From: Chimonanthus salicifolius
Taxonomy: Eukaryota; Streptophyta; Magnoliopsida; Laurales; Calycanthaceae
DNA: 64,000 nucleotides
NCBI GenBank assembly: GCA_013350335.1
Contig: CM023538.1
Span: 61,865,080-61,929,079, forward strand
Direction of reading: 5' to 3'
Positions 35,148 through 45,927 of this stretch are shown here, in pieces; position 1 is the first letter of the stretch, and each line of letters starts with the position of its first letter. The notes under the pieces are model-generated. The model saw only the letters and a program-made list of their open reading frames with translations. It did no database searches and was not told the DNA's origin. Position numbers and translations under genes: made by a program.

Positions 35148-36566
35148 TTAAGGGGAGAAGAAAGACTTAACCAAACCAAGGATTTGGAAGAAGATGATAG
35201 TAAAGAGGGAGATTACTGCCCATGGAGTCTTCAAGAAACTTCGAACGAAGCTTGCTCTCAGTTGGATCCTCGTAATATTACGATAATAATCGTTGATTTC
35301 TTTGAAGATAGGGGAAAGATAGAAATCATCCTCATCTAGTATCAGTACAGACCCAATCTTGTTGACGAGAGTAACCAGGGATTGATTGCAGCCATAGGAG
35401 TTGTTGATTCCACTGTTAAAGAGAACGGTCACGTCATCGACGGATCCGATGAGGCAATCCAAGAAGACGATGTAGGCCGAGATGTGAGAAGTGCAGTAGC
35501 GATAACACTGTTCGAAAGCGACGAGATTGAGGAAGAGAGCTCCAGTGACATCTGAGAGTGTCAATGGAGGAATTTCAATTACCCCACGAGAAATTACTCC
35601 ACTTCGAAATTGTATATCCAAGAAGTTGAGTGTGTCATCCTCCTCCTTCTCCTTGAACCTTATTCCTACAGATTGAAGCTGGGATGCACAGGGGATCATC
35701 TTTATGGTAGTACTTGGGTGAGTTCTCGCTTTCTCACTTTCACCGGGTGGGAGGAGATTAGTGTGTAGCAAATGGAGAAGATGCTTGATATTAGAATGGA
35801 AGACTTTGGCATCGGAGGGTTTGGAGTTGGTTTTTCTAGGGGGATCGGTCCGGAGCAAGAATTTGAAGAAATCAAGAGCCATGTCTTCAAAAATGGGGAT
35901 TTCTTCACAAATCGGGGGGCGGTGCTTCAACAATTGGTATAAATTTTTGAGAATGAAGAAAGGGATTTGGTTTTCGAGCATGAGGAGATCAATGCTCAGC
36001 TGCTTCCTTAACCACCCAAGTTTTATGATGGGATCATCTGCATGTTTTTCTTCATTTGAGATCCTGCAAAAGAGCTCGACGATGAAACAACCGTCCAACA
36101 CCGTCATTCTGGCAAAGGAGTTGCTGTCGATCTTGTCGAATTCCTCCGAATAACATTTTCTTCCTTCTTCTTCCAATCCCTTGACGGTGCTCAAGAGAAT
36201 CTCCAAACTGCAATTTGGGTTCCTAGCGAGGAAGGAACGTAGATATTTTCTCTTGTGCTCTTCCATGCGATAGAACTCATTTTTTCTTTTCTTGTAGTGA
36301 AATGGGCCTATGGAGATGAGTTGGGGCTCGTAAGATTTCTCGTTGTCTTTGATAAAGCACTTGGGAGCTCTTTGGATGGAGCAAGACTCGCTAACCCATG
36401 AAGATTTTATTATTTTTGGCTCATCTTCGAGTTCTTTTCTCATTGAATCAACAAAATTTTGATCTAATTCCATTGCTGTAACAGTGACTGGCATCTGATT
36501 GTGGCCTCCATTTGCCAAGCTGTGCACGTCCACCGCTACCTCTTTTGCACCATTGCTATCTCCCAT
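35148..36566 (-). CDS. DUF247 protein, gene 2 (472 aa)
   Basis: Intact single-exon DUF247 gene. Motifs counted from the proposed start: CSIQRAP (62-68), YEPQLISIGPFHY (79-91), MEEHKRKYLRSF (101-112), CYSEEFDKID (138-147), TVLDGCFIVELF (155-166), LLMLENQIPFFIL (194-206), KMIPCASQLQSVGI (289-302), VIEIPPLTLSDVTGALFLNL (329-348), YIVFLDCLI (365-373). C-terminal hydrophobic segment about 449-468. The frame stays open 36 codons further upstream to an ATG at 36674, but that stretch is encoded by CT/GA dinucleotide runs (EREREI, LREREREP) matching the GA-rich 5' leader of the other genes. The start at 36566 (MGDSNG) also gives the family's usual length. It has the shortest segment between GPFHY and EHKRKYL of the four copies. 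Not part of the recent gene 3/gene 4 duplication. Confidence 0.93.
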   Translation of the reverse strand: MGDSNGAKEVAVDVHSLANGGHNQMPVTVTAMELDQNFVDSMRKELEDEPKIIKSSWVSESCSIQRAPKCFIKDNEKSYEPQLISIGPFHYKKRKNEFYRMEEHKRKYLRSFLARNPNCSLEILLSTVKGLEEEGRKCYSEEFDKIDSNSFARMTVLDGCFIVELFCRISNEEKHADDPIIKLGWLRKQLSIDLLMLENQIPFFILKNLYQLLKHRPPICEEIPIFEDMALDFFKFLLRTDPPRKTNSKPSDAKVFHSNIKHLLHLLHTNLLPPGESEKARTHPSTTIKMIPCASQLQSVGIRFKEKEEDDTLNFLDIQFRSGVISRGVIEIPPLTLSDVTGALFLNLVAFEQCYRYCTSHISAYIVFLDCLIGSVDDVTVLFNSGINNSYGCNQSLVTLVNKIGSVLILDEDDFYLSPIFKEINDYYRNITRIQLRASFVRSFLKTPWAVISLFTIIFFQILGLVKSFFSP

Positions 36567-36674
36567 TTGAATTTTTGCTGGCTCTCTCTCTCTCTCTCTC
36601 AGTTGTAGCCTTGCCTGAGTCCTGAATAAAATCTCTCTCTCTCTCTCAGATACTTGCAATGCTTCAGGTCTCAT
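36567..36674 (-). promoter_or_regulatory. GA-rich 5' leader of DUF247 gene 2
   Basis: Two CT dinucleotide runs on the plus strand (36583-36600 and 36631-36648), read as GAGAGA in the transcript. Equivalent GA-rich leaders precede the other three genes. GAGA runs can bind BASIC PENTACYSTEINE factors in plants; a regulatory role here is inferred. The in-frame ATG at 36674 could yield a longer N-terminus. Confidence 0.5.
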
Positions 36675-37629
36675 CTAGAGTCTAGAGAATATAATTTATG
36701 GCAGTGCGAATATTTTATTAAAAGAAGATGGCAACTAAAGGTGCAAGTTTCATTAATAATTGAAGGACTTTGGAGTCTTCCACATGAGAGTTGGGCCCAC
36801 TGTGATGACAAATATCAGTCTGAATTTTAATTTTAATACTAAGAGTGGGCTGACTGTCAACAAGAACAGTGAAAAAGAAAATCTTAAGGTTGATTTAAGT
36901 TCAATTCCAACATGTCATTTTTTACTGTGAACTTAAGTGATGTGCATAAATTGAAAGATTTATACACGTTTATGAGATTAGTCTCACATTGAATAAATGT
37001 AGAACGAAAATAACTTTAATGAAGTTACCAAGCGAACAATCTTTATACTTATAATAGTAATCAATTTGTAAAATGAAGTATAATATGATTATTATTTAAG
37101 AGAAAGTATTGATGTATAAATTAATTTCTTTATTATTATTATATTATTATTATTTTATTTAAAGATTCTAAAGACTCTAATGGTGTTTGTCATATTGTCT
37201 CAGTGACTTTTAGGAAAACAATATATGGAGTTTTAATAGAGCTCACCATCCCCACGAAATGGAAAGGGGTTATAATCTAGTCTGAGTTAAAAGAACTGAA
37301 TGGATAAAATTTCAATTTTTTTTTTCAACTGGACGTTTCATTTTATCATTTCCTTGAATTAAAGTTTTAGTCCATTCTAACTAAATAAATTAACAAGCTT
37401 ATCAAAACTATTTGAACTACCTAAAACTGAGATGGCTAAAGCAAAAAAATATTATTATTTTGAGCCACAGACAAGCTTTCTGGGTTAACTTTATCATCTA
37501 AATTCTTAGCTAGAGAGAATGCTGAGTCTAAATACAAGTGCTTCACAAAAGAGATACATTGGACAGGAATAAGGAAGCTTCAAATATGTATTGGTTAGCT
37601 GTGTAAATGGTTTTAAGTTTCAACTATAT
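36675..37629. other. Intergenic, upstream of DUF247 gene 2
   Basis: Unique AT-rich sequence with short attatt runs near 37130-37160. Possible minus-strand TATA region near 36685-36700 (ccataaattatattc on that strand). No gene or repeat family recognised. Confidence 0.4.
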
Positions 37630-39115
37630 ACTGCGGAACGCCAATTTGGTCGTATGTGGTTTTCATAGCATAAATTTATATGTGGGCTTCCCAATGGACC
37701 AAGTTTATTGATACCGAGCCTGTAACTCAAAAGGGCATTTTGGTAATTTTCTCTCTTATTTTCTATTTTGCATGAAAAAATAAAAAATTACTTTAAGTTC
37801 CCCTGAAATTCGTACACACTTCCCCTTAGTTTAGATACATTTTGAAGTTTTCAAAACTCGCACTAATTTGCACCAGAGTTTGAAAAATAATATTTTAAAA
37901 TATTTCTCGGGATTTTTTTTTAAACGTGTTTCTATTTAGAAAAAAAGAACAACAGAATAAATGATTGAGTTGGGAAAAATAAAACAACATAAGAAAATAA
38001 TTAATTTAAACAAATAAAATAAAAGAGGATTTTACCTCAGCTAAACTAGTGACCGAAGATTGAGAGTTAATCGAACAACACCTGATGGAAGGCTGTAGGC
38101 AGAGGACCAACAGGAAAAATTTGAGAATCATATGATTGGCCGCAAGAGGAATTAAATGAAAGGTTTTGTGTTGAGATGGATGGGTAGACTTTTATTTTTG
38201 GAAAGAAAAATATTCAGATTTAAAAAGGAAATAAATATTTCTTTCAAATAGAGTTATAATTTGATATAAAATATCAATTTTACTTAAACAATTTGAAACT
38301 CACTTTTATATACCCATTGAAATAAGTCGTCTATATGAAATTTCAAATTTTCTAAAAGAAGTGAGATCAGTTAAGTAGATTAATATTTTAGCATTAACAT
38401 GCATAACACATATGTCTAAAGGAGAATTAAGAAATATTATTATTTTTTACACCAAGCGACACATGATCTATCTTTTAATGCAGTTCTTATTGCCTAAATG
38501 GTGAAAGAACACACCACTATCTCTTATTATCTATTTCTCATCAATGGTGAAACAACACACTAAGTATCTATTTCTCATCACTAAATTATGAAAGAAATTT
38601 CTAGAAGTAATTTCAAACGAACAATAAAAAATGGGTTTTTGGATCCTGGCATTCAGGTTTCCATTGAGTTGCACAGTGAAAGTCCAATCTTACTAACTCG
38701 GGCAGGATAACTCGAGCTCATAGAAAAAAAAGTCGGGTTTAAATTCTCACTTGAACAAAATATTTTATAAAATGAAGTCTACTTTTTTTTTTTTTAAATA
38801 GAAACACTTTGAAATAAAAAACCCAAGAAATATTTTAAGATATTATTTTTAAAAATTCGGTGCAAACTGGTGCAGGTTTTGAAAACTTTAAGCGTTTGTG
38901 AGCTAAGGTGAAGTGTCTGCAAATTCTTGGGGCACTTAAAGTAAATTTCTAGATTTTTCATGCAAAATAGACAATCAAAAGGTAAAATTATCAAAATACC
39001 CTTCTGAATTACTTGTTCAGAATTCGACAAACTTAAGCTCGTTGGGAAGTCCACATACAAATTTAAGCTATGAAACCAAATTTGATCAAATCGGAGGTCT
39101 CCAGATCTCCTCAAA
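37630..39115. mobile_element. Long inverted-repeat pair, possible MULE-like element
   Basis: 37630-37945 and 38790-39115 are inverted copies of about 310 bp. Shared words in opposite orientation include tcatgcaaaatag, ggtgcaa, gttttgaaaactt, aagaaatatttta and aaatagaaacac. The 850-bp spacer has no ORF. It could be one nonautonomous element with long terminal inverted repeats, or two copies of one repeat inserted head to head. No target duplication was found. Confidence 0.55.
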
Positions 39116-39722
39116 ATGAATGAACGCGGGTCAAAGAACTTCAAAGCTATAAACTAGAAATTTTTAATATTTCTATATATACAAAATTTTCAAAAGTGTC
39201 GGAAAATTTCAAAAAGAAAAGAAAAGAGAAAAATATGAGCAATTATTAACATTTATTTCACTATATTTGAATGGTGTTATCATCCATTGAACACCAACAC
39301 TCTTAACATAGAAAATTAGGAAAATTGAGAAAAATAGAGAAATTGAAAAAGATAAGCAAACTTGGTGCTAAATTCTAATACCTCAACTACTTGATACAAT
39401 TACAAAATTAGAAAGAAAATAACAAAAAATATCTTAGAATTCTCTAAATATCCTAAAACACTGATACGTGATACATGTAGGACAATATGTTTTAGATAAC
39501 AACTTATATTTGACCCTATCAAGTATCAACTTTAGACTACATAAATCAAATACTCATTTCATTGGATTTTCTTTCAATGTCATGCTTGCGTGTCTATTTT
39601 TAGGTTGTCATTTAGCCTCCCTCTTATCCTTATGTTTAAGAATACTCATTTCATTGTCTATTCAAGATTTTAAGAGAAAATGCTATCTAGATTCAAGATT
39701 TGTAGTAATCGATGTGCTCTTG
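39116..39722. other. AT-rich spacer
   Basis: No homology to the blocks. An 86-residue plus-strand frame at 39468-39728 is hydrophobic, has no recognised motif and runs into a SINE fragment, so it is not called. Confidence 0.4.
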
Positions 39723-39814
39723 GCCTAATTTTAATGTGATGTAGGGGTAGTGGGCTCAACCGTGGGATTTTACGTTGGGTATTCCACAGTTTCCCACACA
39801 TAAATTAAAAAAAA
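39723..39814 (+). mobile_element. SINE 3' fragment
   Basis: cctaattttaatgtgatgta, gtagtgggctcaaccgtggg, ttacgttgggtattccacag, cccacacataaatt and an A run. 5'-truncated member of the family. Confidence 0.65.
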
Positions 39815-40052
39815 TGATAAAATAGGCCATGGTTAGATCATAGAAGGTAATTGAACCATGACTTATTTCAAGTGAGTGGTTTTACTCGCAAAATAATTTC
39901 AACTGGGCTATGTTTTACTTGCAAAATTATTTGAACTGGGTCATGATTTATATCAAAGAGAAGACAAACAGAATCAACACAACCATTGCGCAAAGTAGAT
40001 GGTTAAAATTCTGCTTTACCATTTCACTAGTCAATACAACAAAAAAAAATTT

Positions 40053-40330
40053 TGTGTTAGGATTTAAGTATCAAGTCACTCAACTCATTTATAAATTTTT
40101 AGATTGAATGTGAGACTTAGTCGTTGTTCCAACTATCTCTCTCGAACTAGACTAGCTATCGTTTTTACTTAGGAGATCTTTTGAGTTCATATAAAATAGT
40201 CTAAAGTCTATTTCTGATACCACTTGTTAAGATTTGAATATTAAACTCAATAAATTGATTTAGTGAAGTGATACGAATCCCAATCTCCTTTTGCATTTTG
40301 AAGGTGGGACTCAGGGCTGGTTCTGAGTAT
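40053..40330 (-). mobile_element. TRIM remnant
   Basis: Two related segments, about 40053-40121 (tgttaggatttaagtatcaa) and 40226-40330 (tgttaagatttgaatattaa ... ggtgggactca), flank a short interior whose right end is ctgataccact, the complement of a tggtatcag primer site. This is the TRIM layout on the minus strand, badly decayed. No target duplication identified. Confidence 0.45.
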
Positions 40331-40973
40331 AGTCGGCATTGGCCGCCACCTAAATCTCAAGATAAAAAGGACCTTCACACAATTAAATTTTTTAATATAC
40401 CAATCAGAAAAATCCCTCAAATCTCATGTTGCCTAAAATTTTAGGGGATGCCCCAACTTTTGAGTGCAGCTTAAGATCACTCAATATCATGCTATTGAAT
40501 TTTGTACAGCTCCCTCTCATTGGACAAGTCACATCAGAAAAAAGATGGTACATTATTTACTTTGGTACTAATCAATGCACAACAATACCCATCTGGGCTA
40601 TCCTTCACCTGTTGAGTCACACCCACTCACACAGAGTTGGAGTCAACCATTTACCAGAACTGGGAATCTCAAATGAAATCAAGTCGATTATACTTGAGCC
40701 CTCATATAAATTAAAAAAAATATATATATATTTGTATTCTTTCGCATTGAACCACTTTTGCTTTTTTCTTTAAAAAAATATTTATATTATTATGTCATCA
40801 GGACAAGTAAGCAAATTATTGTGAGAGATGAAGTCTTATTATAACTTTTTACATTGCTGTAATTAATTCTCACAAAACAAAACAAAACAAAACATTTTTT
40901 TATTTGATTTCCAAACAGTACAGTGAGCAATACAAACATACGGTATGGAAGCTTATGTGGTGAAGAAAATGGC

Positions 40974-42380
40974 TTATTTATTAAAAGATCTAATTAGATT
41001 AAGAAGCTGGAAGACAATGGCAGTGAGAACAGAGAGAATGCCAACGAACACAGAAATCACTGCCAATGGATTCTTTACGTAATTCCGGTTGAAGTTCGCT
41101 CGCAATCGACGATTCGTAATTCCTTCATAATGTTCATTGATTTGTTTGAAGGTATCGAGAAAGCCAACGTTATCAACAATAAGCTTTCCCCCAATCTTGT
41201 TTACAAGATCAACCAGGTGCTGGTTGCTTCCAAAACAGTTGTCGATTCCATGGTTGCAGAGAATTCCGACGTCTTTCACGGTGGCGACGAGGCAGTCAAG
41301 AAAGACGATGTAGCCCGAGAAGTCGGTGGCGACATGGCGGTAGCACTGCTCGAATGCGACGAGATTAAGGAACAGAGTACCTGTAACATCTGAAACCGTT
41401 AACGGAGGGATTTCGATAATACCACGATATACCACCCCAAATCGAAGTCGGAAATTTATGCCCAAGATGCCTTCACTGCAATTGGCCTCCCTCTTCTTGA
41501 ACAAAAATCCTACTGCTTGAAGTTCAGATGCACAGGGGATCATTTTCATGGTATCCCTTGGCTTTAGACTCTTTTTCTCACCAGAGGAAGGAACAAGACT
41601 GACGTGCACCAAATGGAGTAGATTCTGAATTTTATGGCTGGAATGGTCGGTGTATTCGTTGGTTGGAAGCACAAAGCCGAAGAACCTAAGAGCCATTTCT
41701 GCAAGACAGGGGCAGGAAATATTCATCAGATTAAACAGAGTTTGGAGAAGAAAATATGGCATCTGGTTTTCAAGCATGAGCAAGTCAATGGCCAAGTGCT
41801 TCTTCAGCCACTCCAGTCTGATGAGCGGATCATCTACTAATTCCTTTGTCCATGACCTTCGGAAGAGCTCGATGATGAAGCAGCCATCCAGAACCATCAT
41901 TTCAACAAAGGAATCGCTGTCGATGTTGAATTCCTCCGAGTAACACTCTCGGGCTTCTTTCTCAGAGTTTTTGACGGCTTTCCAGAGCTTGTCCAAGCAG
42001 TTCTCACCAATTCGACTGAGAATCAAATGAAGATACCTCCATTTGTGATGTTCCATGGCTTGAATGTACCTCCATTTTTGTTCTTCATGGTGAAACGGGC
42101 CAATTGAGATGATTTTGGGCTCGAACGAGTTCTCATTGTCTTGGCGGAAACGATGGGGAACTCTGTGGATGGAACATCCACTGCTGGCTGATGAAGCTTT
42201 TATGATTGTGATTTTTGGTTCAATTCTGAGTTTTGACTTCATCGAATCCAACCCTTGAGTATCTAAAGCCTCCATTCTCTTGCCAGAAATTGGAGTATCT
42301 GCAAAGGTGGAGAGTTCAACTTGCTTGTGCTGACTGGCAGCAAACTCACATCTGCTTATATTCACCACTTCTGCTTCCAT
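40974..42380 (-). CDS. DUF247 protein, gene 3 (468 aa)
   Basis: Intact single-exon DUF247 gene, near-duplicate of gene 4. Counted from the upstream ATG at 42389 (471 aa), motifs are CSIHRVP (72-78), FEPKIISIGPFHH (89-101), MEHHKWRYLHL (112-122), CYSEEF (149-154), MMVLDGCFIIELF (164-176), LLMLENQMPYFLL (203-215), KMIPCASELQAVGF (282-295), IIEIPPLTVSDVTGTLFLNL (324-343), YIVFLDCLV (360-368). C-terminal hydrophobic anchor about 443-466. I prefer the second ATG at 42380 (MEAEVV) because gene 4 has lost the first one (cat to gat on the plus strand) and must start at the equivalent site. It lacks the HHKRGP-type residues gene 4 has after GPFHH, and one acidic residue after SEEF. AATAAA overlaps the last codons and the stop. 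Confidence 0.95.
   Translation of the reverse strand: MEAEVVNISRCEFAASQHKQVELSTFADTPISGKRMEALDTQGLDSMKSKLRIEPKITIIKASSASSGCSIHRVPHRFRQDNENSFEPKIISIGPFHHEEQKWRYIQAMEHHKWRYLHLILSRIGENCLDKLWKAVKNSEKEARECYSEEFNIDSDSFVEMMVLDGCFIIELFRRSWTKELVDDPLIRLEWLKKHLAIDLLMLENQMPYFLLQTLFNLMNISCPCLAEMALRFFGFVLPTNEYTDHSSHKIQNLLHLVHVSLVPSSGEKKSLKPRDTMKMIPCASELQAVGFLFKKREANCSEGILGINFRLRFGVVYRGIIEIPPLTVSDVTGTLFLNLVAFEQCYRHVATDFSGYIVFLDCLVATVKDVGILCNHGIDNCFGSNQHLVDLVNKIGGKLIVDNVGFLDTFKQINEHYEGITNRRLRANFNRNYVKNPLAVISVFVGILSVLTAIVFQLLNLIRSFNK
40976..40981 (-). promoter_or_regulatory. AATAAA overlapping the stop codon region
   Basis: The final Asn-Lys codons plus TAA read AATAAATAA on the minus strand, so a canonical poly(A) signal sequence sits at the end of the coding region. 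The same arrangement is at 55806-55811 in gene 4. Whether it is used is unknown. Confidence 0.35.
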
Positions 42381-42620
42381 TTCTTTCATTTTCTTCTTCT
42401 TCTCTCTCTCTCAGTGGTGTTTGGACTGTGGAAGGTTTGTCTAATGCCCTAAAAGGAGAGGGAGGAATTCTTGGAAATGAAAAGAAGTTCAGGGAAAGCC
42501 ATTAAAATTTCTCCAAAAGGTGATTGGCTCTGAATGGGTAAAGGAGCGCTCAGATATTTATTATCTTTCCGAGATGTACGGATGGAAATGGGTCTCACTT
42601 GGGGGTTGGAAAGATTTCAA

Positions 42621-42935
42621 GATCACAACAATATATGGTTGTTGTGGTAACGCAACAATCGAGCATTTAAAGATCATATTTTAATAATAAAAATAATTTT
42701 TACAAGAGTTTTTGTTAAGTGTGTTACTTGGGCCTCTCCTCTTATAGAGTTTATGAATATCTTTATCAATGATATTTTGCGTGCTTGGAAAGAAAATGTC
42801 AACTTAGCTTAGTTTTGTTCCTCCTTTGCTCATATGTTTGAGTTTAAGGGTTGTACTGTATTTTCTTGTTTTGTTTTCTGTTCTTACACCTCTCGTGCTT
42901 TTCTTTCTCTAATATATTAACCATTAAAAAAAAAA
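42621..42935 (+). mobile_element. 5'-truncated LINE
   Basis: Insertion of about 315 bp flanked by 11-bp direct repeats aaagatttcaa (42610-42620, 42936-42946) and ending in an A run, absent from the duplicate unit. A short frame ends FINDILRAWKENVNLA and stop near 42812. That resembles the last residues of plant LINE ORF2 proteins, and a T-rich 3' UTR follows. It sits about 240 bp upstream of the start codon of gene 3. Confidence 0.65.
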
Positions 42936-43049
42936 AAAGATTTCAATATCAGATTTTTAAACTCAAGATCCATATTTACATTCACTTTTTTTAAATTAAG
43001 ATTTAAATATTTTCTACCAAATTAAAGGCTAGCAATCCTCCCACAGGTA

Positions 43050-43797
43050 TTTTGTGTAAAGAGACACGGGTTTTACCGTGATACCTAATTTTTCCTCGAC
43101 CTGTCGTACCGAAGAAAAAAAGAATGCCAGAAATGTCTAAACAGTGTAAATCGGTTCGCCAAAATTCATGAACAATGCAAATCGACGGCTCTCCAAAATT
43201 CATAAACAGTGCAATCGGCTCTTCAAAATTCATGAACAATGCAATCGGCTAGCCGAAATTGCAAGTCGGCTCGCCAAAATTCATGAACAGTGCAAATCGA
43301 CTTGCCGAAGTTCACGTGAACAATGAAAATCAGTCCATCGAAATTTTACTATTTATGCGAAGGGTAAAATCACCACCACTGTCGCCCCTGGCCCACCTCT
43401 CTATGCCTAAGGAAGACGTTTGGTTTCGGTCAACTGTGGGGCCCCTTTGACTGGTTTTTCTACCGTGTATCTCTACCGTACTACCCAGAACCCATTTTTG
43501 AGACATTTTCAGCCAGATCTGCTGACTCTGGGACTCTATCTCCATCAAACCAACACTACTGATGTCACTCCTGCCTTGGCTTCGACATCACCCGGTGACT
43601 CACACCTTCCATCAATGGTGGGCCCCCTCCTTTTCCACTTTCATCCGTTGCTAACAATGTCGAAAAGGAGCAGTTCATTAGAAGGAAAGAAATTCATTCG
43701 GGCATGCGGATGTTTAAGTGGAAGGGCAAAATGGTAAATTCCATCTAAAACCCACACTCGGATGTCTCCTAGCAAAAAAGTCGGGTGTCTGTATAGC
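43050..43797. mobile_element. Nonautonomous element with internal minisatellite
   Basis: Right end reversed reads ctatacagacacccgactttt. The duplicate's left end (58440-58460) is ggatatacagacacaggttt, so the terminal inverted repeat is recognisable even though the left end here has drifted (gtgtaaagagacacgggttt). It contains the minisatellite at 43140-43340 and a GC-richer right half with no convincing gene. Possibly MULE-like. Confidence 0.45.
43140..43340. repeat. Minisatellite of about 31-35 bp units
   Basis: Five to six imperfect units built on ccaaaattcatgaacagtgc and aatcggct. The duplicate at 58525-58720 has the same units with small differences. Confidence 0.75.
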
Positions 43798-43799
43798 CT

Positions 43800-45353
43800 G
43801 CCATATTTTTACTCTAGAGATTAATTTTAAAAATAAAAGAAATTATTTGTAACCTTTGTGTATCAAGTAACTTAAGAAGAAATTAGATTCAAGATTTTTT
43901 AATCTAAATTTAAATATTTTAATCAATTAAATTATTTGTTCATCATCTTACTTTATTCCACTCTCTTCTACATAGTCTCGAGCCTTCCTTTATTTGATAC
44001 TAGGTCTAAAACTCAAGTGGGTTGGACTCAATTTTAATTAATCAAACTCAGCCCAACTCATATAAACAATTATTGAGCCTGATTCGATACAACTCGAGTT
44101 TTTCGTCCAGATAGTCCGACTTAATTTTAGTCCAAATTTGGAAAAAAGAAAACAACAATTGATTTTTTATATTTCTGAAACTCAAGTTGAATCGAATTAA
44201 TCCAGATTGTATCAGTTGATTTTAAAGTCTTGATCTCAATTCGACCTAAATCCTAAATGAGTTTTTTTAATCCTAATTCAATCATATTCTAAATTTATAA
44301 ATATATAACCCAATTCACTGATTACCCAACTTAAATTTCACCCTACCCAATTCACTGATTACCCAACCTAAATTTCACCCTATTTGATACTAATTACCCT
44401 ACATTATCAGTAATAATAATATTGTTCAACAACTATGTACGATGTGAGGTGTACTAACAATAACAGCCTTCCATTATTTGTTTACTACTTTGGAATCACA
44501 TTGACTTGTCAAAGGAATCATTAAGTTGTAGTCACCACAAAAATGATGATATTATTGATAGGTGTGGGTCAGCCCAAATTATGAAGAGCTTAAATATATG
44601 TGGATAGGTTGGCCAATGGCCGTGAACGTGTGTCATGAGAATAATTTTTTTTTTTTTATACTACAATGACACTATATAAGAAGACAGCTGCTGTAACCAT
44701 TCTACACGTGGCATATAAAATCTATGTCGCAAATTGTTAACAAATTAAGAATTATGTAAAATTTATTAGTTTGATGAGACTTTTTTATGAGAATTATTTC
44801 ATATTATGAGTCTCTGAGTATGATACTTCGAGGATTATTTTAAAGAATATAAAAATATGACGATTTATAAAATTTAAGTCTGATTCAAGTTTTAATAACT
44901 TGAAATCTTGAATCTAATGGGAGTTGATCTAACATTCAAAAAGACTCCTAAACACTTTAAAATATATTTTTATAAATATTAAAAATTACAGATGTATTAC
45001 ATAAAGTAAATGAAAATTGGATATTTAGGTGAAACTAGTCAAATCCAATATCTTCACATTTCTAAGACTATATCTTAAGTGGGATCTAATTGATCATGTT
45101 AAACTAAGGTTCCAAATCTTTTCTTATTAAGCCGTTAAGCCTTTGTTTGTCATGCACCAAGTCAAGTCAAGCATCCGAAGTCCTAACCATGCAGGTTAAA
45201 AGCTGTTTCTTACACATTCATGGTCCACCACTTCTACTTCACAGAAATGTTGCTATCATTTCACCCTCACAATGAATACCGAGATTGTGATAAATTGATA
45301 GACCTTGATATTTTCATGGGGAGAGAGATGGGTCTACTGCTCTAATATTTTCA
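43800..45353 (+). repeat. Segmental duplication block beta, partial copy
   Basis: Matches 10990-12640 from tctagagattaattttaaaa to ggtctactgctctaatattt, including the hAT-type MITE at about 44008-44390. It lacks the 150-bp insertion found at 12070-12225. At about 45353 it switches into block alpha. No gene. Confidence 0.8.
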
Positions 45354-45927
45354 CGGGAGGTGTTAGCTTCGAGGTTTTATAGCCTCACTTAGTACGTTTT
45401 AAGCGCAGTGGGTATCACCCATGGAGGTTTATGTTGGGTTTTCCACACGTAAATTATAAAAAAAATGTCGAAATGGGCCAACTTCAGCAAAATAGAAGGT
45501 CCAAAATACATAATATTTTTCTGAAAGTACATAATATTTTTAATGATGGAATTTGAATTCTACCAATTTTAAAATATGATTTTTCAAGTTTGATGAGATC
45601 AGCATCGAAGATCAAACTGCATATATGGTGATCGAATACATGGGCCTGTTTAAGAGGTCCATGTGCATTGAATTCCTTTTGTTTACTATTGTTGCCTTTT
45701 GGTAAGTTTGTGAGTATTTAGTTAATAAAATGTTGTTTGAAGTGTTTAATTGTGCAATCATATTACCATGATTTATTTTAGCATTTGAATGTTGTCTATC
45801 AAAAACAGGAAAAAATATTGAAACTGATACTTATGTAGGTTTTACATGATGAGTCAACCCAAATGTTTACTTGCCCACAAAATGGACTAAAATGGGCTGG
45901 GTCGAGCTTTTAAGTTCCCTAACTAGG

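Larger units (their letters stand above)
40420..43380. repeat. Duplicated unit around DUF247 gene 3
   Basis: Matches 55260-58740 on both sides of the gene: 3' flank from gggatgccccaacttttgag, the gene, the GA-rich leader, the upstream flank to gaatgggtaaa, then agatatttattatctttccg and the minisatellite. Differences are the LINE at 42621-42935 here and the LTR at 57417-58258 there. By eye the flanks are clearly more diverged than the 3' half of the gene. Confidence 0.85.

Noticed and set aside
35702..36153. Frames on both strands overlapping DUF247 gene 2
   Set aside because: Shadows of the coding frame.
40426..40773. 115-residue plus-strand frame
   Set aside because: Broken in the duplicated unit near 55265-55600, so it is not under coding constraint.
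41130..41943. Plus-strand frames opposite genes 3 and 4 (also 55960-56776)
   Set aside because: They are conserved only because the sense gene is duplicated; no start context or domain.
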